A stretch of 64,000 bases of DNA from Lachnospiraceae bacterium (GCA_017461725.1 JAFTXG010000018.1:1-64000); one strand, 5' to 3'; counted from the first letter of the stretch, positions 1-9,933 are shown. The notes: generated from the letters alone by a model not told the origin. A program made the numbers and translations.

Positions 1-570
1 AACAGACAGTCCAAGATCGTCCGTCCTCTAGCGTTGGGCCTGCTGGATGGCGAGGATAAGAAGACCGCTCAGCAGCGGCTGGTGAAGGCGGTCGCCGACT
101 GCAATTACCATGTTGGAACCGGCTTCCTGTCCACCGTGTTCCTGCTGCCGACTCTCACGGAAGCAGGCGAAACGGAAACCGCATACAAGATGCTGGAAAA
201 CACCGAGAAACCCGGCTGGCTGGGCGAAGTGCTGGACGGCGCCACCACCGTATGGGAGACCTGGGAGGGCAATGTGAGCCGAAACCATTATTCTCCCGGC
301 GCTGTGTGTCAGTGGCTGTTTGACACTGTGGGCGGTATTCAGCCTGATGGTGAGAACCGCTTTGTGATCAAACCCATTCCCGGCGGTACGCTGACCTATG
401 CCAAGGCAAGTTATCAGAGCATCTATGGCACCGTGGAAAGCGGCTGGGAAAGAGGCGAAAACGGCACAGTATTCACGGTAACAGTTCCGGCTAATACCGC
501 GGCCTGCCTGGTACTGCCCAACGGCGACCGATGGATTCTGAATCCCGGCACCCACGCTTATACCATCTGA
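1..570 (+). CDS. alpha-L-rhamnosidase (GH78), C-terminal part only
   Basis: The reading frame is open from base 1 and stops at 570, so the gene begins before the window and only about 189 C-terminal residues are seen. The segment reads as the end of the GH78 (alpha/alpha)6 barrel (GTGFLSTVFLLPTL, then a TTVWETWEG stretch) followed by the C-terminal beta-sandwich (GTVESGWERG, TVPANTAACLVLPNG). The family releases terminal L-rhamnose from pectin side chains or plant glycosides. It lies 17 bp before a sugar kinase and arabinose genes, consistent with a plant-polysaccharide locus. The family is recognised with good confidence; the substrate is inferred. Confidence 0.8.
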   Translation, partial: NRQSKIVRPLALGLLDGEDKKTAQQRLVKAVADCNYHVGTGFLSTVFLLPTLTEAGETETAYKMLENTEKPGWLGEVLDGATTVWETWEGNVSRNHYSPGAVCQWLFDTVGGIQPDGENRFVIKPIPGGTLTYAKASYQSIYGTVESGWERGENGTVFTVTVPANTAACLVLPNGDRWILNPGTHAYTI

Positions 571-587
571 AGAAATGAGGGAAACAA

Positions 588-2120
588 ATGTGTAAGACTG
601 CACTTGGTATTGAACTCGGCTCCACCCGGATCAAGGCGGTAGCCATTGACGAAAAGAATATCCCCGTATCTTCCGGTGACTATACCTGGAAGAGTACATA
701 TGAAAATGGAATCTGGACTTACAACCTTGCGGAAGTCTGGACAGGCCTGAAAACCGCTCTTGCTGGCGTGGAAAACCGGGAGTCTGTGCAGGCTATGGGC
801 ATCTCCGGTATGATGCACGGTTACCTGGCCTTCGACAAGGACTGGAATTTGCTGGTGCCTTTCCGCACCTGGCAGAACACCATCACCGGACAGGCTGCGG
901 AGGAACTGACAGCTCTGTTTGGCTTCAATATCCCTCAGCGCTGGAGCATTGCCCATCTGTATCAGGCAATTCTGAACGGAGAAGAGCATATCAGCCAAAT
1001 CGCCCACATCACCACTCTGGCTGGCTATGTGCACTATATGCTGACTGGTGTCAATGCTATTGGTATTGGCGAAGCATCCGGTATGTTCCCCATCGACAGC
1101 GAGAAGAATTGCTACGAGGAAGCCCTGCTTGCCAAATTTGATGCGCTGGTAGCGTCCAGAAATCTTCCCTGGAAGAGTCTGACCGATATTCTTCCTGATG
1201 TGCTGGTAGCAGGCGAGGAAGCAGGCAAGCTGACCGAGTCTGGTGCAGCCATGCTGGATGATCTGTTTGCTCCAGGTATTCCCTTTGCTCCCGCGGAAGG
1301 TGACGCAGGTACAGGTATGACCGCTACCAATGCGGTGGCTCCCAGAACCGGCAATGTGTCCGCGGGCACTTCCATCTTTTCTATGGTGGTTCTGGAGCAG
1401 CCCTTGAAGAAGGTCTACGAAGAGATTGATCTTGTGACTACCCCCACCGGCAAGCCTGTGGCTATGGTTCATTGCAACAACTGTACCAACGACAGTAATG
1501 CGTGGGTGTCTGTTCTGAAAGAAACTGCTAACCTCTTTGGTGCGGAACCCTCCAACAGTGATGTGTACACCAAGCTGTATCAGAAGGCGCTGGAAGGCGA
1601 TGCTGACTGCGGCGGCGTGCTGGTGTGCAACTACATGGCAGGTGAGGGTGTTTCTCATCTGGATGAAGGTCGTCCTATGGTTGTAAGAAAGCCAGACAGC
1701 AAGTTTACACTGGCAAACTTCTTCCGGGCAACACTCTATTCCACCATGTCCACGCTGAAGATCGGCATGGACATTTTAGCGGAAGAAAAGGTGGCAATTG
1801 ACAGCCTGACAGGTCACGGCGGTTTGTTCAAGACTCCCGTTGTGGGCCAGAAATTCATGGCAGCGGCCTGCAACGCACCCGTCACCTGCATGGAAACCGC
1901 AGGCGAGGGTGGCCCCTACGGCATGGCGCTGCTGGCGGCGTGCATGGCAAATAAGGCAGAGGGCGAATCTCTGGAGGACTACCTGAATGCCCATGTCTTC
2001 GCGGATGCTAAGGGGACAACCATTGCTCCCGAGCAGGCAGATGTGGACGGATTCAATACATACATCGAACAGTATAAGCAGCTTCTGAAGGTTGAAAGAA
2101 AAGCCGTGGAAGTCATTTAA
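588..2120 (+). CDS. FGGY-family carbohydrate kinase, probable L-ribulokinase
   Basis: A 510-residue FGGY sugar kinase. The N-terminal nucleotide-binding lobe starts [15 protein letters not shown], and the second lobe carries a [25 protein letters not shown]-type phosphate-binding region (about residues 240-265) and a [13 protein letters not shown] motif (about 405-417). It is shorter than E. coli AraB, but lies directly upstream of araA (13 bp) and araD, so phosphorylation of L-ribulose by ATP is the likely reaction. Family identity is clear; the substrate is inferred from the operon, and a xylulokinase-like activity cannot be excluded. The ATG at 588 follows a GAGG-type ribosome site. Confidence 0.82.
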   Translation: MCKTALGIELGSTRIKAVAIDEKNIPVSSGDYTWKSTYENGIWTYNLAEVWTGLKTALAGVENRESVQAMGISGMMHGYLAFDKDWNLLVPFRTWQNTITGQAAEELTALFGFNIPQRWSIAHLYQAILNGEEHISQIAHITTLAGYVHYMLTGVNAIGIGEASGMFPIDSEKNCYEEALLAKFDALVASRNLPWKSLTDILPDVLVAGEEAGKLTESGAAMLDDLFAPGIPFAPAEGDAGTGMTATNAVAPRTGNVSAGTSIFSMVVLEQPLKKVYEEIDLVTTPTGKPVAMVHCNNCTNDSNAWVSVLKETANLFGAEPSNSDVYTKLYQKALEGDADCGGVLVCNYMAGEGVSHLDEGRPMVVRKPDSKFTLANFFRATLYSTMSTLKIGMDILAEEKVAIDSLTGHGGLFKTPVVGQKFMAAACNAPVTCMETAGEGGPYGMALLAACMANKAEGESLEDYLNAHVFADAKGTTIAPEQADVDGFNTYIEQYKQLLKVERKAVEVI

Positions 2121-2133
2121 GGAGGAAAAAGAT

Positions 2134-3603
2134 ATGAAATATAATTTTTGGTTTGTGGTCGGTTCTCAGGACCTGTACGGCGAGGAAGTCCTGAAGACTG
2201 TTGCTGAGCGTGCAGCTGAGATGGCTGCGGAAATGAGCAAGAGCTTGCCTTATCCTTTGGTTTACAAGGTCACTGCCATGAGCAATGCCCAGATCACTCA
2301 AATCGTCAAGGAAGCCAACTACGACGACACCTGTGCTGGTATCATCACTTGGTGTCATACATTCAGTCCCTCCAAAATGTGGATCAATGGTTTAGCTAAC
2401 CTGCAGAAGCCCTACTGTCATTTTGCTACCCAATACAATTTGGAGATACCCAATGATGAGATTGATATGGACTTCATGAACCTGAATCAGGCAGCCCATG
2501 GCGACCGGGAGCACGGCTTTATTGCCGCTCGCCTGAGAATACCCCGCAAGGTGATCGCAGGCTACTGGAAGAACGAAAACGTTCTTGCCAAGATCGGCAG
2601 CTGGATGAAGGCTGCTGTTGGTGTTGCTGTTTCCAAAAACCTGAAGGTTATGCGCTTTGGCGATAATATGCGTGAAGTCGCTGTCACGGAAGGCGACAAG
2701 GTAGAAGTCCAGACTAAGCTGGGCTGGCAGGTGAACACCTGGGCGGTTGGCGACCTGGTCAAGGAAATGAATGCGGTCACCGAGGAAGAAATCGACGCCC
2801 TGATGGCAGTCTATACCGAGAAATATGAGATCAACACCCCCAACATCAATGCCATCCGCTATCAGGCCCGTGAAGAGATCGCCATGAAGAAGATGATGGA
2901 TGCCAACGGCTGCATGGCATTCTCCAACACCTTCCAGGATCTGTACGGCATGGAACAACTGCCCGGCCTTGCTTCCCAGCACCTGATGGCTCAGGGCTAC
3001 GGCTACGGCGGTGAGGGCGACTGGAAGGTCTCCGCCATGACTGCCATCATGAAGGCCATGGGCGAGGGCGGCAACGGCGCTTCTGCCTTCATGGAGGACT
3101 ATACTTACCACCTCGTTGAGGGTCAGGAATACTCTCTGGGCGCCCACATGCTGGAGGTCTGTCCTTCTCTGGCTGCAACTGATGTCAAGCCCAAGATCGA
3201 GACCCATCATCTGGGCATCGGTATGAACGAAAAGGATCCTGCCCGTTTGGTATTCGAGGGCAAGGAAGGCGATGCCATCGTAGTTTCTCTCATCGACATG
3301 GGCGGCCGTCTGCGCCTGATTGTTCAGGATATTGTCTGCGTTAAGCCCATTCTGCCCATGCCCAACCTGCCTGTGGCCCGTGTCATGTGGAAGGCAATGC
3401 CCAACCTGACCGATGGTGTGGAGTGCTGGATTACTGCTGGTGGTGCTCACCATACCGTCCTCAGTTATGACGTTACCGCAGAGCAGATGAAGGACTGGGC
3501 AAGAATGATGGACATTGAATTCGTCCACATCACGAAGGATACCACTGTGGATGCTCTGGAGAAGGAACTGTTCCTGAACGACCTGGCATGGAAACTGAAG
3601 TGA
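2134..3603 (+). CDS. araA: L-arabinose isomerase
   Basis: A 489-residue protein of the usual AraA length. It begins [18 protein letters not shown], a hallmark AraA N-terminus, and contains the conserved [23 protein letters not shown] stretch (split here around residues 286-308). The enzyme interconverts L-arabinose and L-ribulose using a divalent metal. I chose the ATG at 2134 because AAGGAGG lies just upstream at about 2119-2125 and the N-terminal motif starts there; an in-frame ATG at 2092 would only add a tail overlapping the kinase gene. It is the middle gene of a kinase-araA-araD operon. Confidence 0.96.
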   Translation: MKYNFWFVVGSQDLYGEEVLKTVAERAAEMAAEMSKSLPYPLVYKVTAMSNAQITQIVKEANYDDTCAGIITWCHTFSPSKMWINGLANLQKPYCHFATQYNLEIPNDEIDMDFMNLNQAAHGDREHGFIAARLRIPRKVIAGYWKNENVLAKIGSWMKAAVGVAVSKNLKVMRFGDNMREVAVTEGDKVEVQTKLGWQVNTWAVGDLVKEMNAVTEEEIDALMAVYTEKYEINTPNINAIRYQAREEIAMKKMMDANGCMAFSNTFQDLYGMEQLPGLASQHLMAQGYGYGGEGDWKVSAMTAIMKAMGEGGNGASAFMEDYTYHLVEGQEYSLGAHMLEVCPSLAATDVKPKIETHHLGIGMNEKDPARLVFEGKEGDAIVVSLIDMGGRLRLIVQDIVCVKPILPMPNLPVARVMWKAMPNLTDGVECWITAGGAHHTVLSYDVTAEQMKDWARMMDIEFVHITKDTTVDALEKELFLNDLAWKLK

Positions 3604-3613
3604 GGGTGATACG

Positions 3614-4306
3614 ATGCTGGAAGAATTGAAAGAAATAGTTTGCAAAGCAAACTTAGAACTACCGAAATACGGTCTTGTGACTTTCACCTGGGGTAATGTG
3701 TCTGGCGTTGATCGAGAAAAGGGGCTGATGGTTATCAAACCCTCCGGTGTGGAATACGACAACATGAAGCCGGAAGATATGGTTGTTGTCTCTCTGGCAA
3801 CCGGTGAGCGGGTCGAAGGTAAGTGGAAGCCTTCTTCCGACACGGCTACCCATGTGGCGCTGTATAATGCATTCCCCAACATCGGCGGCATCGTCCATAC
3901 CCATTCCCGTTGGGCAACCAGCTGGGCGCAGGCCGGACGGGGCGTTCCTGCCTACGGTACCACTCACGGTGACTATTTCTACGGCGAGATTCCCTGCACC
4001 CGGAAGATGACTCCTGCTGAAATAGCAGGGGAGTACGAACTGGAGACGGGAAACGTCATTATTGAGACATTCGAAGGAAAGTCCGCTGACGATATCCCCG
4101 CCGTTCTGGTTCATAGTCACGGTCCCTTCACTTGGGGCACCGATCCTCACAATGCTGTCCACAATGCTGTGGTTCTGGAAGAACTGGCCTTCATGGCTTT
4201 CCATACCGAAGCCATCACCCCCGGCAAGGAAACCATGCAGCAGGAGCTGCTGGATAAGCACTACCTGCGTAAGCACGGAAAGAATGCCTACTATGGACAA
4301 TATTAA
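3614..4306 (+). CDS. araD: L-ribulose-5-phosphate 4-epimerase
   Basis: A 230-residue class II aldolase/adducin-family protein. It shows the phosphate-site motif TWGNVSGVD near residue 23, VIKPSGV, the zinc ligands in [14 protein letters not shown] (about residues 95-108) and a third histidine region HSHGPFTWG (about 168-176). It converts L-ribulose 5-phosphate to D-xylulose 5-phosphate, feeding the pentose phosphate pathway. It starts 11 bp after araA with GAGGGTG as ribosome site. The order kinase-araA-araD makes a full arabinose catabolic operon. Confidence 0.96.
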   Translation: MLEELKEIVCKANLELPKYGLVTFTWGNVSGVDREKGLMVIKPSGVEYDNMKPEDMVVVSLATGERVEGKWKPSSDTATHVALYNAFPNIGGIVHTHSRWATSWAQAGRGVPAYGTTHGDYFYGEIPCTRKMTPAEIAGEYELETGNVIIETFEGKSADDIPAVLVHSHGPFTWGTDPHNAVHNAVVLEELAFMAFHTEAITPGKETMQQELLDKHYLRKHGKNAYYGQY

Positions 4307-4310
4307 TTGA

Positions 4311-4454
4311 AAGGCAGAAGGTTTTCCTCATTTTACGGGAACCGTCACTGCCGATCAGGATAAGAGCAGCAAAATGCGAAACGCTCTGGAAATCGGTCTC
4401 AGAAATGTCCATACAATTGTTTTAAGGAGAAGCAATGAAAAAAGAACAACTTAG
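4311..4454 (+). other. open frame without a start, possible gene remnant
   Basis: Between araD and the broken isomerase a frame of 47 codons stays open to a TAG at 4452 and reads like protein (GFPHFTGTVTADQDKSSKM). It has no start codon with a ribosome site. It may be the tail of a gene lost in the same rearrangement that damaged the next gene, or chance. I do not recognise a family. Confidence 0.2.
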
Positions 4455-5093
4455 CCTGATGACCTTCACTTTGGATGTGGATGTAGCCATGAAGAAAATG
4501 ACCGTGAATTTTTTATGATTGTACCTGTGAACCCGCAGAAGGACGAGAAGGCGTGTGCCAAACTCGGGAAAGCAACGGTGCGGAAGCGGCTGAAAAAGTA
4601 TTTCTCTCTGGCAGTATCCTTGGCAGAGGGCAGCGGCATCCAGGTTTGTTTTGAAACCACACCCCAGGATTATTCCTGCCTGTCCGGCACAGAGGATTGC
4701 CGTTGGGTTTTGGAGCAGGTGAACGGTTTGGGACTGGTGTACGACACCGCCAACATGCTCCCCCACGGGGATGATCCGCTGGAATATTACGAAGCGCTGA
4801 AGGATCATATCGTACACATCCATGTGAAAGACGTGGCTTTGACCAAGGCAACGCTGTGGGATCGTATGATTTATGCAGAACGGGCAAAGAGCGGCGAAGT
4901 GATGAAATGCTGCCTGTTTGGTCAGGGCGTAATTCCTCTGAAGGAGATCCTGCAGAGGCTGGATCGCGATGGTTATCAGGGCGGCTATGCCTTGGAATAT
5001 AGTCATCCCCCAAAATACCCGGCAGTCGCAGAACAAAATGCAAAGCGACTGAAAGAGCATATTGCGTTCTTGAACTTTTCGCTGAAGTCATGA
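4435..5093 (+). pseudogene. sugar phosphate isomerase/epimerase with internal deletion
   Basis: A good start (ATG 4435 after AAGGAGAAG) opens MKKEQLSLMTFTLDVDVAMK, typical of a xylose-isomerase-like TIM-barrel protein, but the frame stops at 4518 after 27 codons. The rest of the fold continues in another frame from about 4512: MIVPVNPQKDE, the metal-site motifs VCFETTP and LVYDTANMLPHGDD, IHVKDV and ALEYSHPP, ending at 5093. Against the usual 270-300 residues, roughly 70 residues between the two parts are missing. The simplest reading is an internal out-of-frame deletion leaving a nonfunctional gene. Expression of the 192-residue C-terminal part alone from ATG 4515 is possible but would lack the first barrel strands. 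Confidence 0.7.
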
Positions 5094-5174
5094 GAACCCT
5101 AACACATAAAATGCCTACGCACGAGATAGTGAATATGCAAAGAACGTGTATCGAAGAACATGGGAGGAATCGTT

Positions 5175-6218
5175 ATGATCAAAATTGGAATCCTGGGCTG
5201 TGGTAAGATCGCTCAGGTACGTCACATTCCGGAATATGCAGAAAATAAGGATGCACAAATCGTTGGCTTCTATGACATCAATCTGGATCGGGCTAAAGAT
5301 CTGGCAGAATGTTACGGAGGCACTGCTTATGAAACTGCAGAGGAGCTGCTGGCAAATCCTGAGATTGATGCGGTATCTATCTGCGCCGTCAACTTTACTC
5401 ACGCAGACTTGACCATTGCAGCCTTGAATGCAGGTAAACATGTCCTGTGCGAAAAACCTATGGCAACCACTTTGGAGGACTGCGAAGCTATGGTGGAGGC
5501 AGCGAGGAAGAACGGTAAGTACCTGATGATCGGTCATAACCAGCGTCTTGCCAAGGCCCACAGCGTTGCGAGAAAGTTGATTGTAGACGGCCTCATCGGT
5601 GAGGTCGTTACCTTCCGTACAACTTTTGGTCACGGTGGTCCCGAGACCTGGTCCGTAGACCCCGGAAAGAATACTTGGTTCTTCGATAAGAGTAAGGCTG
5701 CAATGGGTGCGATGGCAGATCTCGGCATTCACAAAACTGACTTGATTCAGTTCCTCACCGGACAGAGAGTCATCCGTACCACTGCACGAGTTACCACTTT
5801 GGATAAGCGGGATGCAGATGGCAAACTGATTGGCGTGGACGATAATGCGATTTGTATCTATGAAATGAGTAACGGTGCATTCGGTACGATGACCGCCAGC
5901 TGGACCCATTACGGAGCAGAAGATAACTCCACCGTTCTCTACGGTACCAAGGGTATCATGCGCATCTATGATGATCCTGCCATCGCTATCAAGGTAATCC
6001 TAAACGACGGTAACAAGATTTTCTACGATGTGGAGGCTATTCAGACCAACGACAATCAGACCAAGTCTGGCATCATCGATCTTTGGATGGATTGTCTCGT
6101 CAACGACAAGGCACCCGAGATCTCCGGAGAGAGCGCTCTGGCTGCCATGCGGGCTGTATTTGCGTCTATCGAATCTTCCGAAACCGGTAAATCTGTAGAA
6201 GTTCCTAAAAATAGATAG
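5175..6218 (+). CDS. Gfo/Idh/MocA family oxidoreductase
   Basis: A 347-residue NAD(P)-dependent sugar or cyclitol dehydrogenase. The N-terminal Rossmann motif is GILGCGKIAQVRHIPEY (residues 5-21), the family signature EKP is at residues 93-95, and a C-terminal alpha/beta substrate domain contains the GAMADLGIHKTDL region. Start chosen at ATG 5175 behind GGAGGA; an upstream in-frame ATG at 5160 lacks a ribosome site. It sits 12 bp before an intact sugar isomerase, a frequent pairing in catabolism of unusual sugars or inositol-type polyols. The substrate cannot be read from sequence. Confidence 0.88.
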   Translation: MIKIGILGCGKIAQVRHIPEYAENKDAQIVGFYDINLDRAKDLAECYGGTAYETAEELLANPEIDAVSICAVNFTHADLTIAALNAGKHVLCEKPMATTLEDCEAMVEAARKNGKYLMIGHNQRLAKAHSVARKLIVDGLIGEVVTFRTTFGHGGPETWSVDPGKNTWFFDKSKAAMGAMADLGIHKTDLIQFLTGQRVIRTTARVTTLDKRDADGKLIGVDDNAICIYEMSNGAFGTMTASWTHYGAEDNSTVLYGTKGIMRIYDDPAIAIKVILNDGNKIFYDVEAIQTNDNQTKSGIIDLWMDCLVNDKAPEISGESALAAMRAVFASIESSETGKSVEVPKNR

Positions 6219-6230
6219 GAGGGATCTGTT

Positions 6231-7154
6231 ATGATGAAATTAGGTCTGTTAACCGCCATATTGGATGGTTGGAGCTTTGAAGAGGTGGTGGACATTGCCT
6301 CTGAAATGGACTTCAAGTGTCTGGAAGTAGCCTGCTGGCCTTCCGGTAAGGCAGAGCGACGCTATGCAGGTGTCAGTCATATCGACTGCGAGCGTGTCTG
6401 CGAGGATGATGAGTACGCAAAGTACATTCTGGAGCTGGTTGCATCCAAGAATATGAAGATTTCCTCCTTGGCCTTCTATCCCAATACCATGGACCCCAAT
6501 CTGGAGAAGCGGGAAGCTGCCATCACCCATCTGAAAGCTGTCATCAGGGCATCATCCAAATTGGGTGTGGGCATGGTTACTACATTCATTGGCAAGGATC
6601 AATATAAGACCGTGGAAGAGAATATCAAGCTGTTTAAGCAGATTTGGCCTGGACTGATTAAGCTGGCAGAAGACTGTGGTGTCAAGGTTGCTATTGAGAA
6701 CTGTCCCATGCTCTTCGGCGCTGACCAGTGGCCCGGCGGTCAGAATCTGATGTGTACACCTGTGGTGTTCAGGAAGCTGTTCGAAATCATCCCCTCCAAG
6801 AATTTCGGTCTGAACTTTGATCCCAGCCACTATGTCTGGCAGGGCTTGGACTATCTGAAAACGGTTTACGACTTCTCTGACCGGATCTTCCATATCCATT
6901 TCAAGGATATCAAGCTGTATCCCGAGAAGCTGAAGGAGTGCGGTGTGCTTGCCTATCCTCTGGACTATATGTCCCCTAAGATTCCCGGTCTGGGTGATGT
7001 GAACTGGGGCGCTTTCATCTCCGCACTGAATGACATTCGCTTTAATGGCGGCGCCGTTATCGAGGTGGAGGACAAGGCATTTGAAGGCTCCAGAGAAGAT
7101 ATCCTGAATTCTATCCGGCTTTCGAAGCGGTATCTGGATAACTTCATTATTTAA
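6231..7154 (+). CDS. sugar phosphate isomerase/epimerase (AP endonuclease 2 family TIM barrel)
   Basis: A 307-residue xylose-isomerase-like TIM-barrel protein. Metal-binding positions of the family are visible in VAIENCPM (about residue 152), NFDPSHYVWQ (about 197), IHFKDIK (about 222) and AVIEVED (about 281). It is intact, unlike the paralogous pseudogene upstream, and probably acts with the preceding oxidoreductase in converting a keto-sugar or related compound. GGAGG lies just before ATG 6231; ATG 6234 is an equally possible start. The exact reaction is unknown. Confidence 0.82.
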   Translation: MMKLGLLTAILDGWSFEEVVDIASEMDFKCLEVACWPSGKAERRYAGVSHIDCERVCEDDEYAKYILELVASKNMKISSLAFYPNTMDPNLEKREAAITHLKAVIRASSKLGVGMVTTFIGKDQYKTVEENIKLFKQIWPGLIKLAEDCGVKVAIENCPMLFGADQWPGGQNLMCTPVVFRKLFEIIPSKNFGLNFDPSHYVWQGLDYLKTVYDFSDRIFHIHFKDIKLYPEKLKECGVLAYPLDYMSPKIPGLGDVNWGAFISALNDIRFNGGAVIEVEDKAFEGSREDILNSIRLSKRYLDNFII

Positions 7155-7216
7155 GTCAAATATGGATGCTGATAAGGCTTCCCGGGCTTTTGTCATGTCC
7201 TTTCAGAACTTTCCGG

Positions 7217-7245
7217 TTGTGCAAGGGAGAAAAACAAGATATAAT
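7217..7245 (+). promoter_or_regulatory. sigma-A type promoter for the serine hydrolase gene
   Basis: TTGTGC at 7217-7222 and TATAAT at 7240-7245 are separated by exactly 17 bp, 33 bp before the ATG at 7278. This separates the following gene from the sugar operon. Confidence 0.6.
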
Positions 7246-7277
7246 GAGGTCATCATAACAATGAAAGGATCTCCATT

Positions 7278-8132
7278 ATGAAAAACTTATTGGATAAACT
7301 GGCAAAATGCTCCGAGGAAAATAATTATTCGGTCTACCGCATCGCTGCTATGGACGGCGACACCGGCGAGACGGAGCAGATCGAACTGCGAAAGATGAAT
7401 GCCTGCATGAATTCCTATTCGGTGGCTAAGGCCTACACGATGACGGCCATCGGCATGCTGGTGGACGATAAGCTGCTCTCGCTGGATGAGAAAATCACCG
7501 ATATCCTCGCGGGGGATTACACGGACATTGCGGATGACCGTTGGCACCAGGTGACCGTGGATATGGCGCTCACGCACCGGATCGGCCTGCCGAAGAATTT
7601 CCTTGACATTGATGCGAAGGACCCGATGGATTTTGGGGAGGATTATCTGGCATATATTCTGCAGCAGACCTTGGAGGTCGATCCTGGGACTGAATATATC
7701 TACACCGATGCGGCGTACTATCTGTTGGCGCTGGTGGTGGAGAAACGTACTGATATGTCATTGGACACCTTTTTGTGGAAACGCCTGTTTACGCCTCTGG
7801 GATTCCGGGAGGTGGCGTGGAGCCGCTGCCCCAAGGGACATGCCATGGGAGCGACCGGCCTGTATGTGCGCACGGACGACATGGTGAAGCTGGGTGTTCT
7901 GTACCTGAACGGCGGCAAGTGGAATGGACAGCAGATCGTTTCTGAGGAGTGGGTGCAGACTGCGCTGACCCACGAGTATGAGTTCCACAAGACTGGATAT
8001 GGCGAGTCCTACGGGAAGGGCGGTATGCTGGGTCAGATGCTGTTGGTGGTGCCGGAGAAGCGACTGGCGGTGGCATGGCACGGATACGGCGTGAAGGCGG
8101 TGGAACTGACGCGAGTGGCGGCACTTGACTAA
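7278..8132 (+). CDS. serine hydrolase, class C beta-lactamase/esterase fold
   Basis: A 284-residue member of the penicillin-binding-protein-like fold. The nucleophile motif SxxK is S48-V-A-K51; the second motif is Y142-T-D144 where many relatives have YxN; WHGYG near the end sits where the KTG/HxG motif normally lies. No signal peptide is seen, so it is probably cytoplasmic. Related proteins are esterases or peptidases rather than true beta-lactamases, and the substrate here is unknown. Own promoter at 7217-7245. The next gene, a radical SAM protein, starts 57 bp later and may be co-transcribed. Confidence 0.8.
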   Translation: MKNLLDKLAKCSEENNYSVYRIAAMDGDTGETEQIELRKMNACMNSYSVAKAYTMTAIGMLVDDKLLSLDEKITDILAGDYTDIADDRWHQVTVDMALTHRIGLPKNFLDIDAKDPMDFGEDYLAYILQQTLEVDPGTEYIYTDAAYYLLALVVEKRTDMSLDTFLWKRLFTPLGFREVAWSRCPKGHAMGATGLYVRTDDMVKLGVLYLNGGKWNGQQIVSEEWVQTALTHEYEFHKTGYGESYGKGGMLGQMLLVVPEKRLAVAWHGYGVKAVELTRVAALD

Positions 8133-8189
8133 AGGAGTTGTCCCTGAGATAGGTGGAGGTGCCGTTATTTTTCCTCACAAGGGGGTATT

Positions 8190-9017
8190 ATGTATTCACG
8201 GGTTTACATAGAGATCACCAACATCTGTAATATGCACTGTTCCTTCTGCCACGGGCATGGTCGGGTCCACCGACGAATGGATCGTGATGAGTTTGCGTAC
8301 ATTCTTGATCAGCTGGAGGGACAGACCGATTATATTTATTATCATCTCATGGGCGAGCCGCTGACCCACCCTGATCTGCCCCTGTTTCTGCAGATGGCTG
8401 TGCAGAGGGGCTTTCGGTCGGTGATCACCACCAACGGGAAGCTTCTCGCCAAACGAGGGGATGAGATCATTGCCTCCGGCGTGCACAAGGTCAGTATCTC
8501 GGTTCACAGCTTCGAACAGGACGACGATGAGGCTTACAAGCGATATCTGTCCGAGGTGGCTGATTTTGCCGATAAGGCGTCAAAGGCCGGGATCATTGTG
8601 GTGCTCCGTTTTTGGAACAGGGACCATGACGACGGGCGAAATGACCGGGCAGTGACTTTCCTGCGCCGACGGTTCACGGGTGAGTGGGCAGAAAATACGC
8701 GAGGAATCCGGATCAGAAACAAGCTCCATCTGGAGTGGGGAGACCGCTTTGCGTGGCCTGATGTGGACGCGCCTGTGCAGGGAAGCGAGGTTTTCTGCTA
8801 CGGACTGCGCGACCATTTCGGTATTCTCTGCGACGGCTCCGTGGTGCCCTGCTGTATGGACAGCGACGGTGTGATCACGCTGGGCAATATTTTCAGCGAG
8901 GATATTTCGGATATCCTGGCATCGCCACGGGCTCGGGAGATGGTGCAGGGGTTTGAGCGGCGAACTGCTTCCGAGGAGCTTTGCCGCAGATGCGGCTATG
9001 CACAGCGGTTTGTATGA
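8190..9017 (+). CDS. radical SAM protein with SPASM-like C-terminal cysteines
   Basis: A 275-residue radical SAM enzyme. The cluster motif CxxxCxxC is C12-NMH-C16-SF-C19, preceded by EITNICN, and a GEPLTHPDL motif lies near residue 55. The C-terminal third has a cysteine pattern of the SPASM/twitch type (CYGLRDH, GSVVPCCMD, GNIF, and a final CRRCGY). Such proteins modify peptides or activate enzymes using SAM and two Fe-S clusters. No precursor peptide or sulfatase was found nearby, so the target is unknown. Start ATG 8190 follows AAGGGGG. Confidence 0.85.
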   Translation: MYSRVYIEITNICNMHCSFCHGHGRVHRRMDRDEFAYILDQLEGQTDYIYYHLMGEPLTHPDLPLFLQMAVQRGFRSVITTNGKLLAKRGDEIIASGVHKVSISVHSFEQDDDEAYKRYLSEVADFADKASKAGIIVVLRFWNRDHDDGRNDRAVTFLRRRFTGEWAENTRGIRIRNKLHLEWGDRFAWPDVDAPVQGSEVFCYGLRDHFGILCDGSVVPCCMDSDGVITLGNIFSEDISDILASPRAREMVQGFERRTASEELCRRCGYAQRFV

Positions 9018-9149
9018 ATCTTTTGTGAACTTCACCGAAGGAGGCTTCTTTTCAACTTTTTTTCATAATTTTCCATTAGGATGATATAAGGGTCAAAAGA
9101 CTTTTTGACACCCACATCTCAGGATGAGAAAAGTGTGAGGAGGCTGCAG

Positions 9150-9824
9150 ATGAAGCTGTTGATTATAGAAGATGAAATTCCGCTGGCGGAATCTCTGAGG
9201 GATTTTTTGCGGGGAGAAGGCTTTGAGGTGGAATGTGCATACAACGGTGCGGACGGGGCTGCGTTCGCCGAGACCGGTATTTACGACCTGGTGATCCTGG
9301 AGGCGATGATGCCAGGGATGGACGGATATGAGGTTGCGCGGAAGGTGCGTGAGGATCACTGTGGCACCCCGATCCTGATGCTCAGCGCTAAGGCGGAGCC
9401 GGAGGACGAGACAGAGGGCTTGAATGCAGGAGCGGACTATTATCTGACAAAGCCGTTGGACAGTGGGAAACTGCTGGCCTGTATCCACGCATTGCTTCGC
9501 CGGCAGGGGATATGGATCAATGAGCTGGTGGTGGGAAATACTGCGCTCAATCTGTCCAATTCCACGCTGGTGTGCGGGGAAAATCAGGTGCGGCTCTCCG
9601 CGAGAGAGTTCGAGGTGATGCGGTTTTTGATGTCATCGGAGGGGAAAATTGTTCCCAAGGAGCTGATCCTCTGCCGTGTATGGGGCTTCGATTCCAACGC
9701 GGTGGAGAACCACGTGGAGGTCTATGTGGGGATGCTCCGAAAGAAATTGAAGCGTGTGGGTTCCAATGTGCGGATCAATGCGATTCGGAGGTTGGGATAT
9801 ATTCTGGAGATAGATGAAGGTTGA
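9150..9824 (+). CDS. OmpR-type response regulator with Glu at the phosphoacceptor site
   Basis: A 224-residue receiver plus winged-helix DNA-binding protein. The receiver has the acidic pair E7-D8 and the conserved lysine in LTKPLD, but the phosphoacceptor motif reads VILEAMMPGMDG: codon 51 is GAG (9300-9302), so Asp is replaced by Glu. The C-terminal part (about 125-224) is a Trans_reg_C domain (LSAREFEVMRFL, ENHVEVYVGMLRKKL). No histidine kinase gene is adjacent. The ATG at 9150 has AGGAGG upstream; an in-frame ATG at 9105 has none. Glu at this site often mimics the active state, so this may be a phosphorylation-independent regulator; that is inference. Confidence 0.9.
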   Translation: MKLLIIEDEIPLAESLRDFLRGEGFEVECAYNGADGAAFAETGIYDLVILEAMMPGMDGYEVARKVREDHCGTPILMLSAKAEPEDETEGLNAGADYYLTKPLDSGKLLACIHALLRRQGIWINELVVGNTALNLSNSTLVCGENQVRLSAREFEVMRFLMSSEGKIVPKELILCRVWGFDSNAVENHVEVYVGMLRKKLKRVGSNVRINAIRRLGYILEIDEG

Positions 9825-9888
9825 GCGTTTTTGGGCATCTTTCCTGAGCGGACGGAGATTAATTCGGATATATTCGGATATAGTGGAG

Positions 9889-9933
9889 AAAGAACGGCTT
9901 ACATCCAAGCGGGTGCAGGCCGTTCTTTCTTTA
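9889..9933. terminator. rho-independent terminator, probably bidirectional
   Basis: The arms AAAGAACGGC (9889-9898) and GCCGTTCTTT (9919-9928) are perfectly complementary over 10 bp and end in a T-rich tail. It lies between the convergent response regulator and DUF4340 genes and can serve both. Confidence 0.8.

Noticed and set aside
558-1658. Minus-strand frame of 366 codons opposite the sugar kinase
   Set aside because: Shadow of the FGGY kinase gene, low-complexity composition without recognisable motifs.
2392-3891. Long minus-strand open frame of 499 codons opposite araA and araD
   Set aside because: The plus strand encodes unmistakable AraA and AraD; the antisense frame is a by-product of codon bias and resembles no protein.
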